A DNA stretch of 64,000 bases from Osmia lignaria lignaria (taxonomy: Eukaryota; Arthropoda; Insecta; Hymenoptera; Megachilidae): contig NW_027478161.1 in NCBI RefSeq assembly GCF_051020975.1, positions 6,882,001 through 6,946,000 of the forward strand, in the 5' to 3' direction. This document shows positions 1-13,195 of the stretch, piece after piece (position 1 is the first letter of the stretch; each line of letters starts with the position of its first letter). Position numbers and translations under genes: made by a program. The notes beneath the pieces were generated by a model. It was given only the letters and a program-made list of their open reading frames with translations. It made no database searches and was not told the origin of the DNA.

Positions 1-317
1 GACATATCTCAAGGGAAGGGGCCTGACGGACATATTTCGAGATATTTCTTCTTCTTGTTGTTCTTCTTCTGCACAGCTAAACTGGAAGTGGCATTTCCAG
101 CTCGCAATAGTGCAGAGGTATCTCAAAGAATGGGGCCACGGTGTTTCTGTATCTCTATTATGTTGGTGCGGCTTCGGAACTTTTAAATATCTCGATATAT
201 CTCGAAAACTACGCTTCTGATCAAAAAATATCATAGAACATAAAAAGGAGGAAACTTAATTCTCTACAAAAAAGGTCTCTTAACATTTTGCCATAGCTTG
301 CTTCGTTTCCGAGATAT
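1..317 (+). repeat. Partial first unit (W type, gaaaactacgctt ending)
   Basis: This unit lacks its first five bases. It carries aaactgg, catttccag, gaggtatc and gaatgggg (W type) and ends with ctcgaaaactacgcttc, aaaaaggagg and gcttgcttcg. It matches the complete unit at 2893-3214 in all these variants. Both immediately precede an A unit of the left HOR, so it is probably the last unit of an HOR copy that starts outside the window. Confidence 0.9.
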
Positions 318-2248
318 TTGCACATATATCTCAAGGGAAGGGGCCTAACGGACATATTTCGAGATATTTCTTCTTCTTGTTGTTCTTCTTCTGCACAGTT
401 AAGCTGGAAGTGGCATTTGCGGCTCGCACTAGTGCAGAGTTATCTCAAAGAAAGGGGCCACGGTGTTTCTGTATCTCTATTATGTTGGTGCAGCTTCGCA
501 ACTTTTAAATATCTTGATATATCTCGAGAACTACGCATCTGATCAAAAAATATCATAGAACATAAAAAGTAGGAAACATAATTCTCTACAAAAAAGGTCT
601 CTTAAGATTTTGCCATAGCTCGTTTCGTTTCCGAGATATTTGCAGATATATCTCAAGGGAAGGGGCCTGACGGACATATTTCGAGATATTTCTTCTTCTT
701 GTTGTTCTTCTTCTGCACAGCTAAACTGGAAGTGGCATTTCCAGCTCGCAATAGTGCAGAGTTATCTCAAAGAAAGGGGCCACGGTGTTTCTGTATCTCT
801 ATTATGTTGGTGCGGCTTCGGAACTTTTAAATATCTTGATATATCTCGAGAACTACGCATCTGATCAAAAAATATCATAGAACATAAAAAGTAGGAAACA
901 TAATTCTCTACAAAAAAGGTCTCTTAAGATTTTGCCATAGCTCGTTTCGTTTCCGAGATATTTGCAGATATATCTCAAGGGAAGGGGCCTGACGGACATA
1001 TTTCGAGATATTTCTTCTTCTTGTTGTTCTTCTTCTGCACAGCTAAACTGGAAGTGGCATTTCCAGCTCGCAATAGTGCAGAGGTATCTCAAAGAATGGG
1101 GCCACGGTGTTTCTGTATCTCTATTATGTTGGTGCGGCTTCGGAACTTTTAAATATCTTGATATATCTCGAGAACTACGCATCTGATCGAAAAATATCAT
1201 AGAACATAAAAAGAAGGAACCTTAATTCTCTACAAAAAAGGTCTCTTAAGATTTTGCCATAGCTCGTTTCGTTTCCGAGATATTTGCAGATATATCTCAA
1301 GGGAAGGGGCCTGACGGACATATTTCGAGATATTTCTTCTTCTTGCTGTTCTTCTTCTGCACAGCTAAACTGGAAGTGGCATTTCCAGCTCGCAATAGTG
1401 CAGAGGTATCTCAAAGAATGGGGCCACGGTGTTTCTGTATCTCTATTATGTTGGTGCGGCTTCGGAACTTTTAAATATCTTGATATATCTCGAGAACTAC
1501 GCATCTGATCAAAAAATATCATAGAACATAAAAAGTAGGAAACTTAATTCTCTACAAAAAAGGTCTCTTAACATTTTGCCATAGCTCGCTTCGTTTCCGA
1601 GATATTTGCAGATTTATCTCAAGGGAAGAGGACTGACGGACATATTTCGAGATATTTCTTCTTCTTGTTGTTCTTCTTCTGCACAGCTAAGCTGGAAGTG
1701 GCATTTGCAGCTCGCAATAGTGCAGAGTTATCTCAAAGAAAGAGGCCACGGTGTTTCTGTACCTCTATTATGTTGGTGCAGCTTCGGAACTTTTAAATAT
1801 CTTGATCTATCTCGAGAACTACGCATCTGATCAAAAAATATCATAGAACATAAAAAGTAGGAAACATAATTCTCTACAAAAAAGGTCTCTTAAGATTTTG
1901 CCATAGCTCGTTTCGTTTCCGAGATATTTGCAGATATATCTCAAGGGAAGGGGCCTGACGGACATATTTCGAGATATTTCTTCTTCTTGTTGTTCTTTTC
2001 TGCACAGCTAAGCTGGAAGTGGCATTTGCAGGTCGCAATAGTGCAGAGTTATCTCAAAGAATGGGGCCACGGTGTTTCTGTATCTCTATTATGTTGGTGC
2101 GGCTTCGGAACTTTTAAATATCTCGATATATCTCGAAAACTACGCTTCTGATCAAAAAATATCATAGAACATAAAAAGGAGGAAACTTAATTCCCTACAA
2201 AAAAGCTCTCTTAACATTTTGCCATAGCTTGCTTCGTTTCCGAGATAT
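318..2248 (+). repeat. Left HOR, complete copy 1 (A-N-W-W'-D-E, 1,931 bp)
   Basis: Six distinguishable units in order. A (318): gcacatat start, gcggctcgcactag and cagcttcgcaac. N (640). W (962): ends gatcgaaaa and gaaggaacctt. W' (1284): cttgctgttc. D (1606): agaggactgacgg with agaggcc, gtacctc and cttgatctatc. E (1928): gcaggtcgc and a 1-bp deletion in the pyrimidine tract at about 1991-2000. The same order recurs from 3215 with one insertion. The 1,931-bp length comes from the deletion in E. Confidence 0.9.
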
Positions 2249-3214
2249 TTGCACATATATCTCAAGGGAAGGGGCCTAACGGACATATTTCGAGATATTT
2301 CTTCTTCTTGTTGTTCTTCTTCTGCACAGCTAAGCTGGAAGTGGCATTTGCGGCTCGCACTAGTGCAGAGTTATCTCAAAGAAAGGGGCCACGGTGTTTC
2401 TGTATCTCTATTATGTTGGTGCAGCTTCGCAACTTTTAAATATCTTGATATATCTCGAGAACTACGCATCTGATCAAAAAATATCATAGAACATAAAAAG
2501 TAGGAAACATAATTCTCTACAAAAAAGGTCTCTTAAGATTTTGCCATAGCTCGTTTCGTTTCCGAGATATTTGCAGATATATCTCAAGGGAAGGGGCCTG
2601 ACGGACATATTTCGAGATATTTCTTCTTCTTGTTGTTCTTCTTCTGCACAGCTAAACTGGAAGTGGCATTTCCAGCTCGCAATAGTGCAGAGTTATCTCA
2701 AAGAAAGGGGCCACGGTGTTTCTGTATCTCTATTATGTTGGTGCGGCTTCGGAACTTTTAAATATCTTGATATATCTCGAGAACTACGCATCTGATCAAA
2801 AAATATCATAGAGCATAAAAAGTAGGAAACATAATTCTCTACAAAAAAGGTCTCTTAAGATTTTGCCATAGCTCGTTTCGTTTCCGAGATATTTGCAGAT
2901 ATATCTCAAGGGAAGGGGCCTGACGGACATATTTCGAGATATTTCTTCTTCTTGTTGTTCTTCTTCTGCACAGCTAAACTGGAAGTGGCATTTCCAGCTC
3001 GCAATAGTGCAGAGGTATCTCAAAGAATGGGGCCACGGTGTTTCTGTATCTCTATTATGTTGGTGCGGCTTCGGAACTTTTAAATATCTCGATATATCTC
3101 GAAAACTACGCTTCTGATCAAAAAATATCATAGAACATAAAAAGGAGGAAACTTAATTCTCTACAAAAAAGGTCTCTTAACATTTTGCCATAGCTTGCTT
3201 CGTTTCCGAGATAT
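2249..3214 (+). repeat. Left HOR, truncated copy 2 (A-N-W, 966 bp)
   Basis: Units A (2249), N (2571) and W (2893) appear and the next unit is A again, so W'-D-E are missing. The W unit carries the E-type tail (ctcgaaaactacgcttc, aaaaaggagg, gcttgcttcg) instead of the gaaggaacc tail of the complete copies. It therefore looks like a W/E fusion made by deleting about three units between W and E. The first partial unit of the window (1-317) has the same fusion form. Confidence 0.85.
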
Positions 3215-5789
3215 TTGCACATATATCTCAAGGGAAGGGGCCTAACGGACATATTTCGAGATATTTCTTCTTCTTGTTGTTCTTCTTCTGCACAGCTAAG
3301 CTGGAAGTGGCATTTGCGGCTCGCACTAGTGCAGAGTTATCTCAAAGAAAGGGGCCACGGTGTTTCTGTATCTCTATTATGTTGGTGCAGCTTCGCAACT
3401 TTTAAATATCTTGATATATCTCGAGAACTACGCATCTGATCAAAAAATATCATAGAACATAAAAAGTAGGAAACATAATTCTCTACAAAAAAGGTCTCTT
3501 AAGATTTTGCCATAGCTCGTTTCGTTTCCGAGATATTTGCAGATATATCTCAAGGGAAGGGGCCTGACGGACATATTTCGAGATATTTCTTCTTCTTGTT
3601 GTTCTTCTTCTGCACAGCTAAACTGGAAGTGGCATTTCCAGCTCGCAATAGTGCAGAGTTATCTCAAAGAAAGGGGCCACGGTGTTTCTGTATCTCTATT
3701 ATGTTGGTGCGGCTTCGGAACTTTTAAATATCTTGATATATCTCGAGAACTACGCATCTGATCCAAAAATATCATAGAACATAAAAAGTAGGAAACATAA
3801 TTCTCTACAAAAAAGGTCTCTTAAGATTTTGCCATAGCTCGTTTCGTATCCGAGATATTTGCAGATATATCTCAAGGGAAGGGGCCTGACGGACATATTT
3901 CGAGATATTTCTTCTTCTTGTTGTTCTTCTTCTGCACAGCTAAACTGGAAGTGGCATTTCCAGCTCGCAATAGTGCAGAGGTATCTCAAAGAATGGGGCC
4001 ACGGTGTTTCTGTATCTCTATTATGTTGGTGCGGCTTCGGAACTTTTAAATATCTTGATATATCTCGAGAACTACGCATCTGATCGAAAAATATCATAGA
4101 ACATAAAAAGAAGGAACCTTAATTCTCTACAAAAAAGGTCTCTTAAGATTTTGCCATAGCTCGTTTCGTTTCCGAGATATTTGCAGATATATCTCAAGGG
4201 AAGGGGCCTGACGGACATATTTCGAGATATTTCTTCTTCTTGTTGTTCTTCTTCTGCACAGCTAAACTGGAAGTGGCATTTCCAGCTCGCAATAGTGCAG
4301 AGTTATCTCAAAGAAAGGGGCCACGGTGTTTCTGTATCTCTATTATGTTGGTGCGGCTTCGGAACTTTTAAATATCTTGATATATCTCGAGAACTACGCA
4401 TCTGATCCAAAAATATCATAGAACATAAAAAGTAGGAAACATAATTCTCTACAAAAAAGGTCTCTTAAGATTTTGCCATAGCTCGTTTCGTATCCGAGAT
4501 ATTTGCAGATATATCTCAAGGGAAGGGGCCTGACGGACATATTTCGAGATATTTCTTCTTCTTGTTGTTCTTCTTCTGCACAGCTAAACTGGAAGTGGCA
4601 TTTCCAGCTCGCAATAGTGCAGAGGTATCTCAAAGAATGGGGCCACGGTGTTTCTGTATCTCTATTATGTTGGTGCGGCTTCGGAACTTTTAAATATCTT
4701 GATATATCTCGAGAACTACGCATCTGATCGAAAAATATCATAGAACATAAAAAGAAGGAACCTTAATTCTCTACAAAAAAGGTCTCTTAAGATTTTGCCA
4801 TAGCTCGTTTCGTTTCCGAGATATTTGCAGATATATCTCAAGGGAAGGGGCCTGACGGACATATTTCGAGATATTTCTTCTTCTTGCTGTTCTTCTTCTG
4901 CACAGCTAAACTGGAAGTGGCATTTCCAGCTCGCAATAGTGCAGAGGTATCTCAAAGAATGGGGCCACGGTGTTTCTGTATCTCTATTATGTTGGTGCGG
5001 CTTCGGAACTTTTAAATATCTTGATATATCTCGAGAACTACGCATCTGATCAAAAAATATCATAGAACATAAAAAGTAGGAAACTTAATTCTCTACAAAA
5101 AAGGTCTCTTAACATTTTGCCATAGCTCGCTTCGTTTCCGAGATATTTGCAGATTTATCTCAAGGGAAGAGGACTGACGGACATATTTCGAGATATTTCT
5201 TCTTCTTGTTGTTCTTCTTCTGCACAGCTAAGCTGGAAGTGGCATTTGCAGCTCGCAATAGTGCAGAGTTATCTCAAAGAAAGAGGCCACGGTGTTTCTG
5301 TACCTCTATTATGTTGGTGCAGCTTCGGAACTTTTAAATATCTTGATCTATCTCGAGAACTACGCATCTGATCAAAAAATATCATAGAACATAAAAAGTA
5401 GGAAACATAATTCTCTACAAAAAAGGTCTCTTAAGATTTTGCCATAGCTCGTTTCGTTTCCGAGATATTTGCAGATATATCTCAAGGGAAGGGGCCTGAC
5501 GGACATATTTCGAGATATTTCTTCTTCTTGTTGTTCTTTTCTGCACAGCTAAGCTGGAAGTGGCATTTGCAGGTCGCAATAGTGCAGAGTTATCTCAAAG
5601 AATGGGGCCACGGTGTTTCTGTATCTCTATTATGTTGGTGCGGCTTCGGAACTTTTAAATATCTCGATATATCTCGAAAACTACGCTTCTGATCAAAAAA
5701 TATCATAGAACATAAAAAGGAGGAAACTTAATTCCCTACAAAAAAGGTCTCTTAACATTTTGCCATAGCTTGCTTCGTTTCCGAGATAT
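3215..5789 (+). repeat. Left HOR, expanded copy 3 (A-N-W-N-W-W'-D-E, 2,575 bp)
   Basis: Units start at 3215 (A), 3537 (N), 3859 (W), 4181 (N), 4503 (W), 4825 (W'), 5147 (D) and 5469 (E). This is the six-unit order of copy 1 with the N-W pair doubled. The E unit carries the same 1-bp deletion (about 5531-5540) as in copy 1. From 4181 to about 6430 the sequence follows 640 to about 2890 at a constant offset of 3,541 bp with only scattered differences. Confidence 0.9.
3537..4824 (+). repeat. Tandem N-W dimer duplication (2 x 644 bp)
   Basis: 3537-4180 and 4181-4824 read as the same sequence by eye. They share private changes: gatccaaaaat at about 3762 and 4406, ttcgtatccg at about 3844 and 4488, and gaaggaacctt at about 4111 and 4755. 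Private variants in both halves mean the doubling is recent or was homogenised afterwards. Confidence 0.9.
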
Positions 5790-6755
5790 TTGCACATATA
5801 TCTCAAGGGAAGGGGCCTAACGGACATATTTCGAGATATTTCTTCTTCTTGTTGTTCTTCTTCTGCACAGCTAAGCTGGAAGTGGCATTTGCGGCTCGCA
5901 CTAGTGCAGAGTTATCTCAAAGAAAGGGGCCACGGTGTTTCTGTATCTCTATTATGTTGGTGCAGCTTCGCAACTTTTAAATATCTTGATATATCTCGAG
6001 AACTACGCATCTGATCAAAAAATATCATAGAACATAAAAAGTAGGAAACATAATTCTCTACAAAAAAGGTCTCTTAAGATTTTGCCATAGCTCGTTTCGT
6101 TTCCGAGATATTTGCAGATATATCTCAAGGGAAGGGGCCTGACGGACATATTTCGAGATATTTCTTTTTCTTGTTGTTCTTCTTCTGCACAGCTAAACTG
6201 GAAGTGGCATTTCCAGCTCGCAATAGTGCAGAGTTATCTCAAAGAAAGGGGCCACGGTGTTTCTGTATCTCTATTATGTTGGTGCGGCTTCGGAACTTTT
6301 AAATATCTTGATATATCTCGAGAACTACGCATCTGATCAAAAAATATCATAGAACATAAAAAGTAGGAAACATAATTCTCTACAAAAAAGGTCTCTTAAG
6401 ATTTTGCCATAGCTCGTTTCGTTTCCGAGATATTTGCAGATATATCTCAAGGGAAGGGGCCTGACGGACATATTTCGAGATATTTCTTCTTCTTGTTGTT
6501 CTTCTTCTGCACAGCTAAACTGGAAGTGGCATTTCCAGCTCGCAATAGTGCAGAGGTATCTCAAAGTATGGGGCCACGGTGTTTCTGTATCTCTATTATG
6601 TTGGTGCGGCTTCGGAACTTTTAAATATCTTGATATATCTCGAGAACTACGCATCTGATCGAAAAATATCATAGAACATAAAAAGAAGGAAACTTAATTC
6701 TCTACAAAAAAGGTCTCTTAACATTTTGCCATAGCTCGCTTCGTTTCCGAGATAT
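5790..6755 (+). repeat. Left HOR, incomplete copy 4 (A-N-W)
   Basis: A (5790), N (6112, with ctttttcttg) and W (6434, with aaagtatgggg) appear in HOR order. The following unit (6756) is an ordinary N unit rather than W', so the ordered HOR ends here. The 5790 A unit carries the diagnostic cttcgcaac. Confidence 0.85.
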
Positions 6756-9700
6756 TTGTAGATTTATCTGAAGGGAAGGGGCCTGACGGACATATTTCGA
6801 GATATTTCTTCTTCTTGTTGTTCTTCTTCTGCACAGCTAAACTGGAAGTGGCATTTCCAGCTCGCAATAGTGCAGAGTTATCTCAAAGAAAGGGGCCACG
6901 GTGTTTCTGTATCTCTATTATGTTGGTGCGGCTTCGGAACTTTTAAATATCTTGATATATCTCGAGAACTACGCATCTGATCAAAAAATATCATAGAACA
7001 TAAAAAGTAGGAAACTTAATTCTCTACAAAAAAGGTCTCTTAACATTTTGCCATAGCTCGCTTCGTTTCCGAGATATTTGCAGATTTATCTCAAGGGAAG
7101 AGGACTGACGGACATATTTCGAGATATCTCTTCTTCTTGTTGTTCTTCTTCTGCACAGCTAAGCTGGAAGTGGCATTTGCAGCTCGCAATAGTGCAGAGT
7201 TATCTCAAAGAAAGAGGCCACGGTGTTTCTGTACCTCTATTATGTTGGTGCAGCTTCGGAACTTTTAAATATCTTGATCTATCTCGAGAACTACGCATCT
7301 GATCAAAAAATATCATAGAACATAAAAAGTAGGAAACATAATTCTCTACAAAAAAGGTCTCTTAAGATTTTGCCATAGCTCGTTTCGTTTCCGAGATATT
7401 TGCAGATATATCTCAAGGGAAGGGGCCTGACGGACATATTTCGAGATATTTCTTCTTCTTGCTGTTCTTCTTCTGCACAGCTAAACTGGAAGTGGCATTT
7501 CCAGCTCGCAATAGTGCAGAGGTATCTCAAAGAATGGGGCCACGGTGTTTCTGTATCTCTATTATGTTGGTGCGGCTTCGGAACTTTTAAATATCTTGAT
7601 ATATCTCGAGAACTACGCATCTGATCAAAAAATATCATACAACATAAAAAGTAGGAAACTTAATTCTCTACAAAAAAGGTCTCTTAACATTTTGCCATAG
7701 CTCGCTTCGTTTCCGAGATATTTGCAGATTTATCTCAAGGGAAGAGGACTGACGGACATATTTCGAGATATTTCTTCTTCTTGTTGTTCTTCTTCTGCAC
7801 AGCTAAGCTGGAAGTGGCATTTGCAGCTCGCAATAGTGCAGAGTTATCTCAAAGAAAGAGGCCACGGTGTTTCTGTACCTCTATTATGTTGGTGCAGCTT
7901 CGGAACTTTTAAATATCTTGATCTATCTCGAGAACTACGCATCTGATCAAAAAATATCATAGAACATAAATAGTAGGAAACATAATTCTCTACAAAAAAG
8001 GTCTCTTAAGATTTTGCCATAGCTCGTTTCGTTTCCGAGATATTTGCAGATATATCTCAAGGGAAGGGGCCTGACGGACATATTTCGAGATATTTCTTCT
8101 TCTTGTTGTTCTTCTTCTGCACAGCTAAGCTGGAAGTGGCATTTGCAGCTCGCAATAGTGCAGAGTTATCTCAAAGAAAGAGGCCACGGTGTTTCTGTAC
8201 CTCTATTATGTTGGTGCAGCTTCGGAACTTTTAAATATCTTGATCTATCTCGAGAACTACGCATCTGATCAAAAAATATCGTAGAACATAAAAAGTAGGA
8301 AACATAATTCTCTACAAAAAAGGTCTGTTAAGATTTTGCCATAGCTCGCTTCGTTTCCGAGATATTTGCAGATTTATCTCAAGGGAAGGGGCCTGACGGA
8401 CATATTTCGAGATATTTCTTCTTCTTGTTGTTCTTCTTCTGCACAGCTAAACTGGAAGTGGCATTTCCAGCTCGCAATAGTGCAGAGTTATCTGAAAGAA
8501 AGGGGCCACGGTGTTTCTGTATCTCTATTATGTTGGTGCGGCTTCGGAACTTTTAAATATCTTGATATATCTCGAGAACTACGCTTCTGATCAAAAAATA
8601 TCATAGAACATAAATTGTAGGAAACATAATTCTCTACAAAAAAGCTCTCTTAAGATTTTGCCATAGCTCGTTTCGTTTCCGAGATATTTGCAGATATATC
8701 TCAAGGGAAGGGGCCTGACGGACATATTTCGAGATATTTCTTCTTCTTGTTGTTCTTCTTCTGCACAGCTAAACTGGAAGTGGCATTTCCAGCTCGCAAT
8801 AGTGCAGAGTTATCTCAAAGAATGGGGCCACGGTGTTTCTGTATCTCTATTATGTTGGTGCGGCTTCGGAACTTTTAAATATCTTGATATATCTCGAGAA
8901 CTACGCATCTGATCAAAAAATATCATAGAACATAAAAAGTAGGCAACTTAATTCTCTACAAAAAAGGTCTCTTAACACTTTGCCATAGCTCGCTTCGTTT
9001 CCGAGATATTTGCAGATTTATCTCAAGGGAAGGGGCCTGACGGACATATTTCGACATATTTCTTCTTCTTGTTGCTCTTCTTCTGCACAGCGAAGCTGGA
9101 AGTGGCATTTGCAGCTCGCAATAGTGCAGAGTTATCTCAAAGAAAGGGGCCACGGTGTTTCTGTATCTCTATTATGTTGGTGCGGCTTCGGAACTTTTAA
9201 ATATCTTGATATATATCGAGAACTACGCATCTGATCAAAAAATATCATAGAAGATAAAAAGTAGGAAACATAATTCTCTACAAAAAAGGTCTCTTAAGAT
9301 TTTGCCATAGCTCGTTTCGTTTCCGAGATATTTGCAGATATATCTCAAGGGAAGGGGCCTGACGGACATATTTCGAGATATTTCTTCTTCTTGTTGTTCT
9401 TCTTCTGCACAGCTAAACTGGAAGTGGCATTTCCAGCTCGCAATAGTGCAGAGTTATCTCAAAGAAAGGGGCCACGGTGTTTCTGTATCTCTATTATGTT
9501 GGTGCGGCTTCGGAACTTTTAAATATCTTGATATATCTCGAGAACTACGCATCTGATCAAAAAATATCATAGAGCATAAAAAGTAGGAAACTTAATTCTC
9601 TACAAAAAAGGTCTCTTAACATTTTGCCATAGCTCGCTTCGTTTCCGAGATATTTGCAGATATATCTCAAGGGAAGGGGCCTGACGGACATATTTCGAGA

Positions 9701-12229
9701 TATTTCTTCTTCTTGTTGTTCTTCTTCTGCACAGCTAAGCTGGAAGTGGCATTTGCAGCTCGCAATAGTGCAGAGTTATCTCAAAGAAAGAGGCCACGGT
9801 GTTTCTGTACCTCTATTATGTTGGTGCAGCTTCGGAACTTTTAAATATCTTGATCTATCTCGAGAACTACGCATCTGATCAAAAAATATCATAGAACATA
9901 AAAAGTAGGAAACATAATTCTCTACAAAAAAGGTCTCTTAAGATTTTGCCATAGCTCGTTTCGTTTCCGAGATATTTGCAGATATATCTCAAGGGAAGGG
10001 GCCTGACGGACATATTTCGAGATATTTCTTCTTCTTGTTGTTCTTCTTCTGCACAGCTAAACTGGAAGTGGCATTTCCAGCTCGCAATAGTGCAGAGGTA
10101 TCTCAAAGAATGGGGCCACGGTGTTTCTGTATCTCTATTATGTTGGTGCGGCTTCGGAACTTTTAAATATCTTGATATATCTCGAGAACTACGCATCTGA
10201 TCGAAAAATATCATAGAACATAAAAAGAAGGAAACTTAATTCTCTACAAAAAAGGTCTCTTAACATTTTGCCATAGCTCGCTTCGTTTCCGAGATATTTG
10301 CAGATTTATCTCAAGGGAAGGGGCCTGACGGACATATTTCGAGATATTTCTTCTTCTTGTTGTTCTTCTTCTGCACAGCTAAACTGGAAGTGGCATTTCC
10401 AGCTCGCAATAGTGCAGAGTTATCTCAAAGAAAGGGGCCACGGTGTTTCTGTATCTCTATTATGTTGGTGCGGCTTCGGAACTTTTAAATATCTTGATAT
10501 ATCTCGGGAACTACGCATCTGATCAAAAAATATCATAGAACATAAAAAGTAGGAAACTTAATTCTCTACAAAAAAGGTCTCTTAACATTTTGCCATAGCT
10601 CGCTTCGTTTCCGAGATATTTGCAGATTTATCTCAAGGGAAGAGGACTGACGGACATATTTCGAGATATTTCTTCTTCTTGTTGTTCTTCTTCTGCACAG
10701 CTAAGCTGGAAGTGGCATTTGCAGCTCGCAATAGTGCGGAGTTATCTCAAAGAAAGAGGCCACGGTGTTTCTGTACCTCTATTATGATGGTGCAGCTTCG
10801 GAACTTTTAAATATCTTGATCTATCTCGAGAACTACGCATCTGATCAAAAAATATCGTAGAACATAAAAAGTAGGAAACATAATTCTCTACAAAAAAGGT
10901 CTCTTAAGATTTTGCCATAGCTCGCTTCGTTTCCGAGATATTTGCAGATTTATCTCAAGGGAAGGGGCCTGACGGACATATTTCGAGATATTTCTTCTTC
11001 TTGTTGCTCTTCTTCTGCACAGCGAAGCTGGAAGTGGCATTTGCAGCTCGCAATAGTGCAGAGTTATCTCAAAGAAAGGGGCCACGGTGTTTCTGTATCT
11101 CTATTATGTTGGTGCAGCTTCGGAACTTTTAAATATCTTGATATATCTCGAGAACTACGCATCTGATCAAAAAATATCATAGAACATAAAAAGTAGGAAA
11201 CATAATTCTCTACAAAAAAGGTCTCTTAAGATTTTGCCATAGCTCGTTTCGTTTCCGAGATATTTGCAGATATATCTCAAGGGAAGGGGCCTGACGGACA
11301 TATTTCGAGATATTTCTTCTTCTTGTTGTTCTTCTTCTGCACAGCTAAACTGGAAGTGGCATTTCCAGCTCGCAATAGTGCAGAGTTATCTCAAAGAAAG
11401 GGGCCACGGTGTTTCTGTATCTCTATTATGTTGGTGCGGCTTCGGAACTTTTAAATATCTCGATATATCTCGAAAACTACGCTTCTGATCAAAAAATATC
11501 ATAGAACATAAATTGTAGGAAACATAATTCTCTACAAAAAAGGTCTCTTAACGTTTTGCCATAGCTCGCTTCGTTTCCGAGATATTTGCAGATTTATCTC
11601 AAGGGAAGGGTCCTAACGGACATATTTCGAGATATTTCTTCTTCTTGTTGTTCTTCTTCTGCACAGCTAAACTGGAAGTGGCATTTCCAGCTCGCAATAG
11701 TGCAGAGTTATCCCGAAGAAAGGGGCCACGGTGTTTCTGAATCTGTATTATGTTGGTGCGGCTTCGGAACTTTTAAATATCTCGATATATCTCGAAAACT
11801 GCGCTTCTGATCAAAAAATATCATAGAACATAAATTGTAGGAAACATAATCCTCTACAAAAAAGGTCTCTCAACATTTTGCCATAGCTCGCTTCGTTTCC
11901 GAGATATTTGCAGATTTATCTCAAGGGAAGGGTCCTGACGGACATATTTCGGGATATTTCTTCTTCTTGTTGTTCTTCTTCTGCACAGCTAAACTGGAAG
12001 TGGCATTTCCAGCTCGCAATAGTGCAGAGTTATCTCAAAGAAAGGGGCCACTGTGTTTCTGTATCTCTATTATGTTGGTGCGGCTTCGGAACTTTTAAAT
12101 ATCTTGATATATCTCGAGAACTACGCATCTGATCGAAAAATATCATAGAACATAAAAAGAAGGAAACTTAATTCTCTACAAAAAAGGTCTTATAACATTT
12201 TGCCATAGCTCGCTTCGTTTCCGAGATAT
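6756..12229 (+). repeat. Seventeen shuffled N, W, D and S units
   Basis: Unit starts and types: 6756 N (tagatt, tctgaag), 7078 D, 7400 W', 7722 D, 8044 D-like in its right part only, 8366 N, 8688 N with gaatgggg, 9010 S (gcgaagctgg), 9332 N, 9654 D-like in its right part only, 9976 W, 10298 N, 10620 D, 10942 S (gcgaagctgg), 11264 N, 11586 N and 11908 N (both gaagggtcct). The left HOR unit types persist, but their order is scrambled. D units are unusually frequent, which fits repeated small duplications. Confidence 0.85.
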
Positions 12230-13195
12230 TTGCAGATTTATCTCAAGGGAAGGGGCCTGACGGACATATTTCGAGATATTTCTTCTTCTTGTTGTTCTTC
12301 TTCTGCACAGCTAAGCTGGAAGTGGCATTTGCAGCTCGCAATAGTGCAGAGTTACCTCAAAGAAAGGGGCCACGGTGTTTCTGTATCTCTATTATGTTGG
12401 TGCCGCTTCGGAACTTTTAAATATCTGGATATATCTCCAAAACTACGCATCTGATCAAAAAATATCATAGAACATAAATTGTAGGAAACATAATTCTCTA
12501 CAAAAAAGGTCTCTTAAGATTTTGCCATAGCTCGTTTCGTTTCCGAGATATTTGCAGATATATCTCAAGGGAAGGGGCCTGACGGACATATTTCGAGATA
12601 TTTCTTCTTCTTGTTGTTCTTCTTCTGCACAGCTAAGCTGGAAGTGGCATTTGCAGCTCGCAATAGTGCAGAGTTATCTCAAAGAAAGGGGCCACGGTGT
12701 TTCTGTATCTCTATTATGTTGGTGCGGCTTCGGAACTTTTAAATATCTTGATATATGTCGAGAACTACGCATCTGATCAAAAAATATCACACAACATAAA
12801 AAGTAGGAAACTTAATTCTCTACAAAAAAGGTCCCTTAACATTTTGCCATAGCTCGCTTCGTTTCCGAGATATTTGCAGATCTATCTCAAGGGAAGGGGC
12901 CTGGCGGACATATTTCGAGATATTTCTTCTTCTTGTCGTTCTTCTTCTGCACAGCTAAACTGGAAGTGGCATTTCCAGCTCGCAATAGTGCAGAGTTATC
13001 TCAAAGAAAGGGGCCACGGTGTTTCTGTATCTCTATTATGTTGGTGCGGCTTCGGAACTTTTAAATATCTTGATATATCTCGAGAACTACGCATCTGATC
13101 AAAAAATATCATAGAACATAAAAAGTAGGAAACTTAATTCTCTACAAAAAAGGTCTCTTAACATTTTGCCATAGCTCGCTTCGTTTCCGAGATAT
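12230..13195 (+). repeat. G-I-J trimer, first occurrence
   Basis: Three units in fixed order. G (12230): gtgccgcttc and tatctggata. I (12552): gatatatgtcgag and a tatcac tail. J (12874): cctggcgg and cttgtcgttc. The trio recurs at 19956-20921. I followed by J recurs at 16092-16735, and G followed by I at 17380-18023. The shared private changes mark these as related blocks. Confidence 0.85.
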
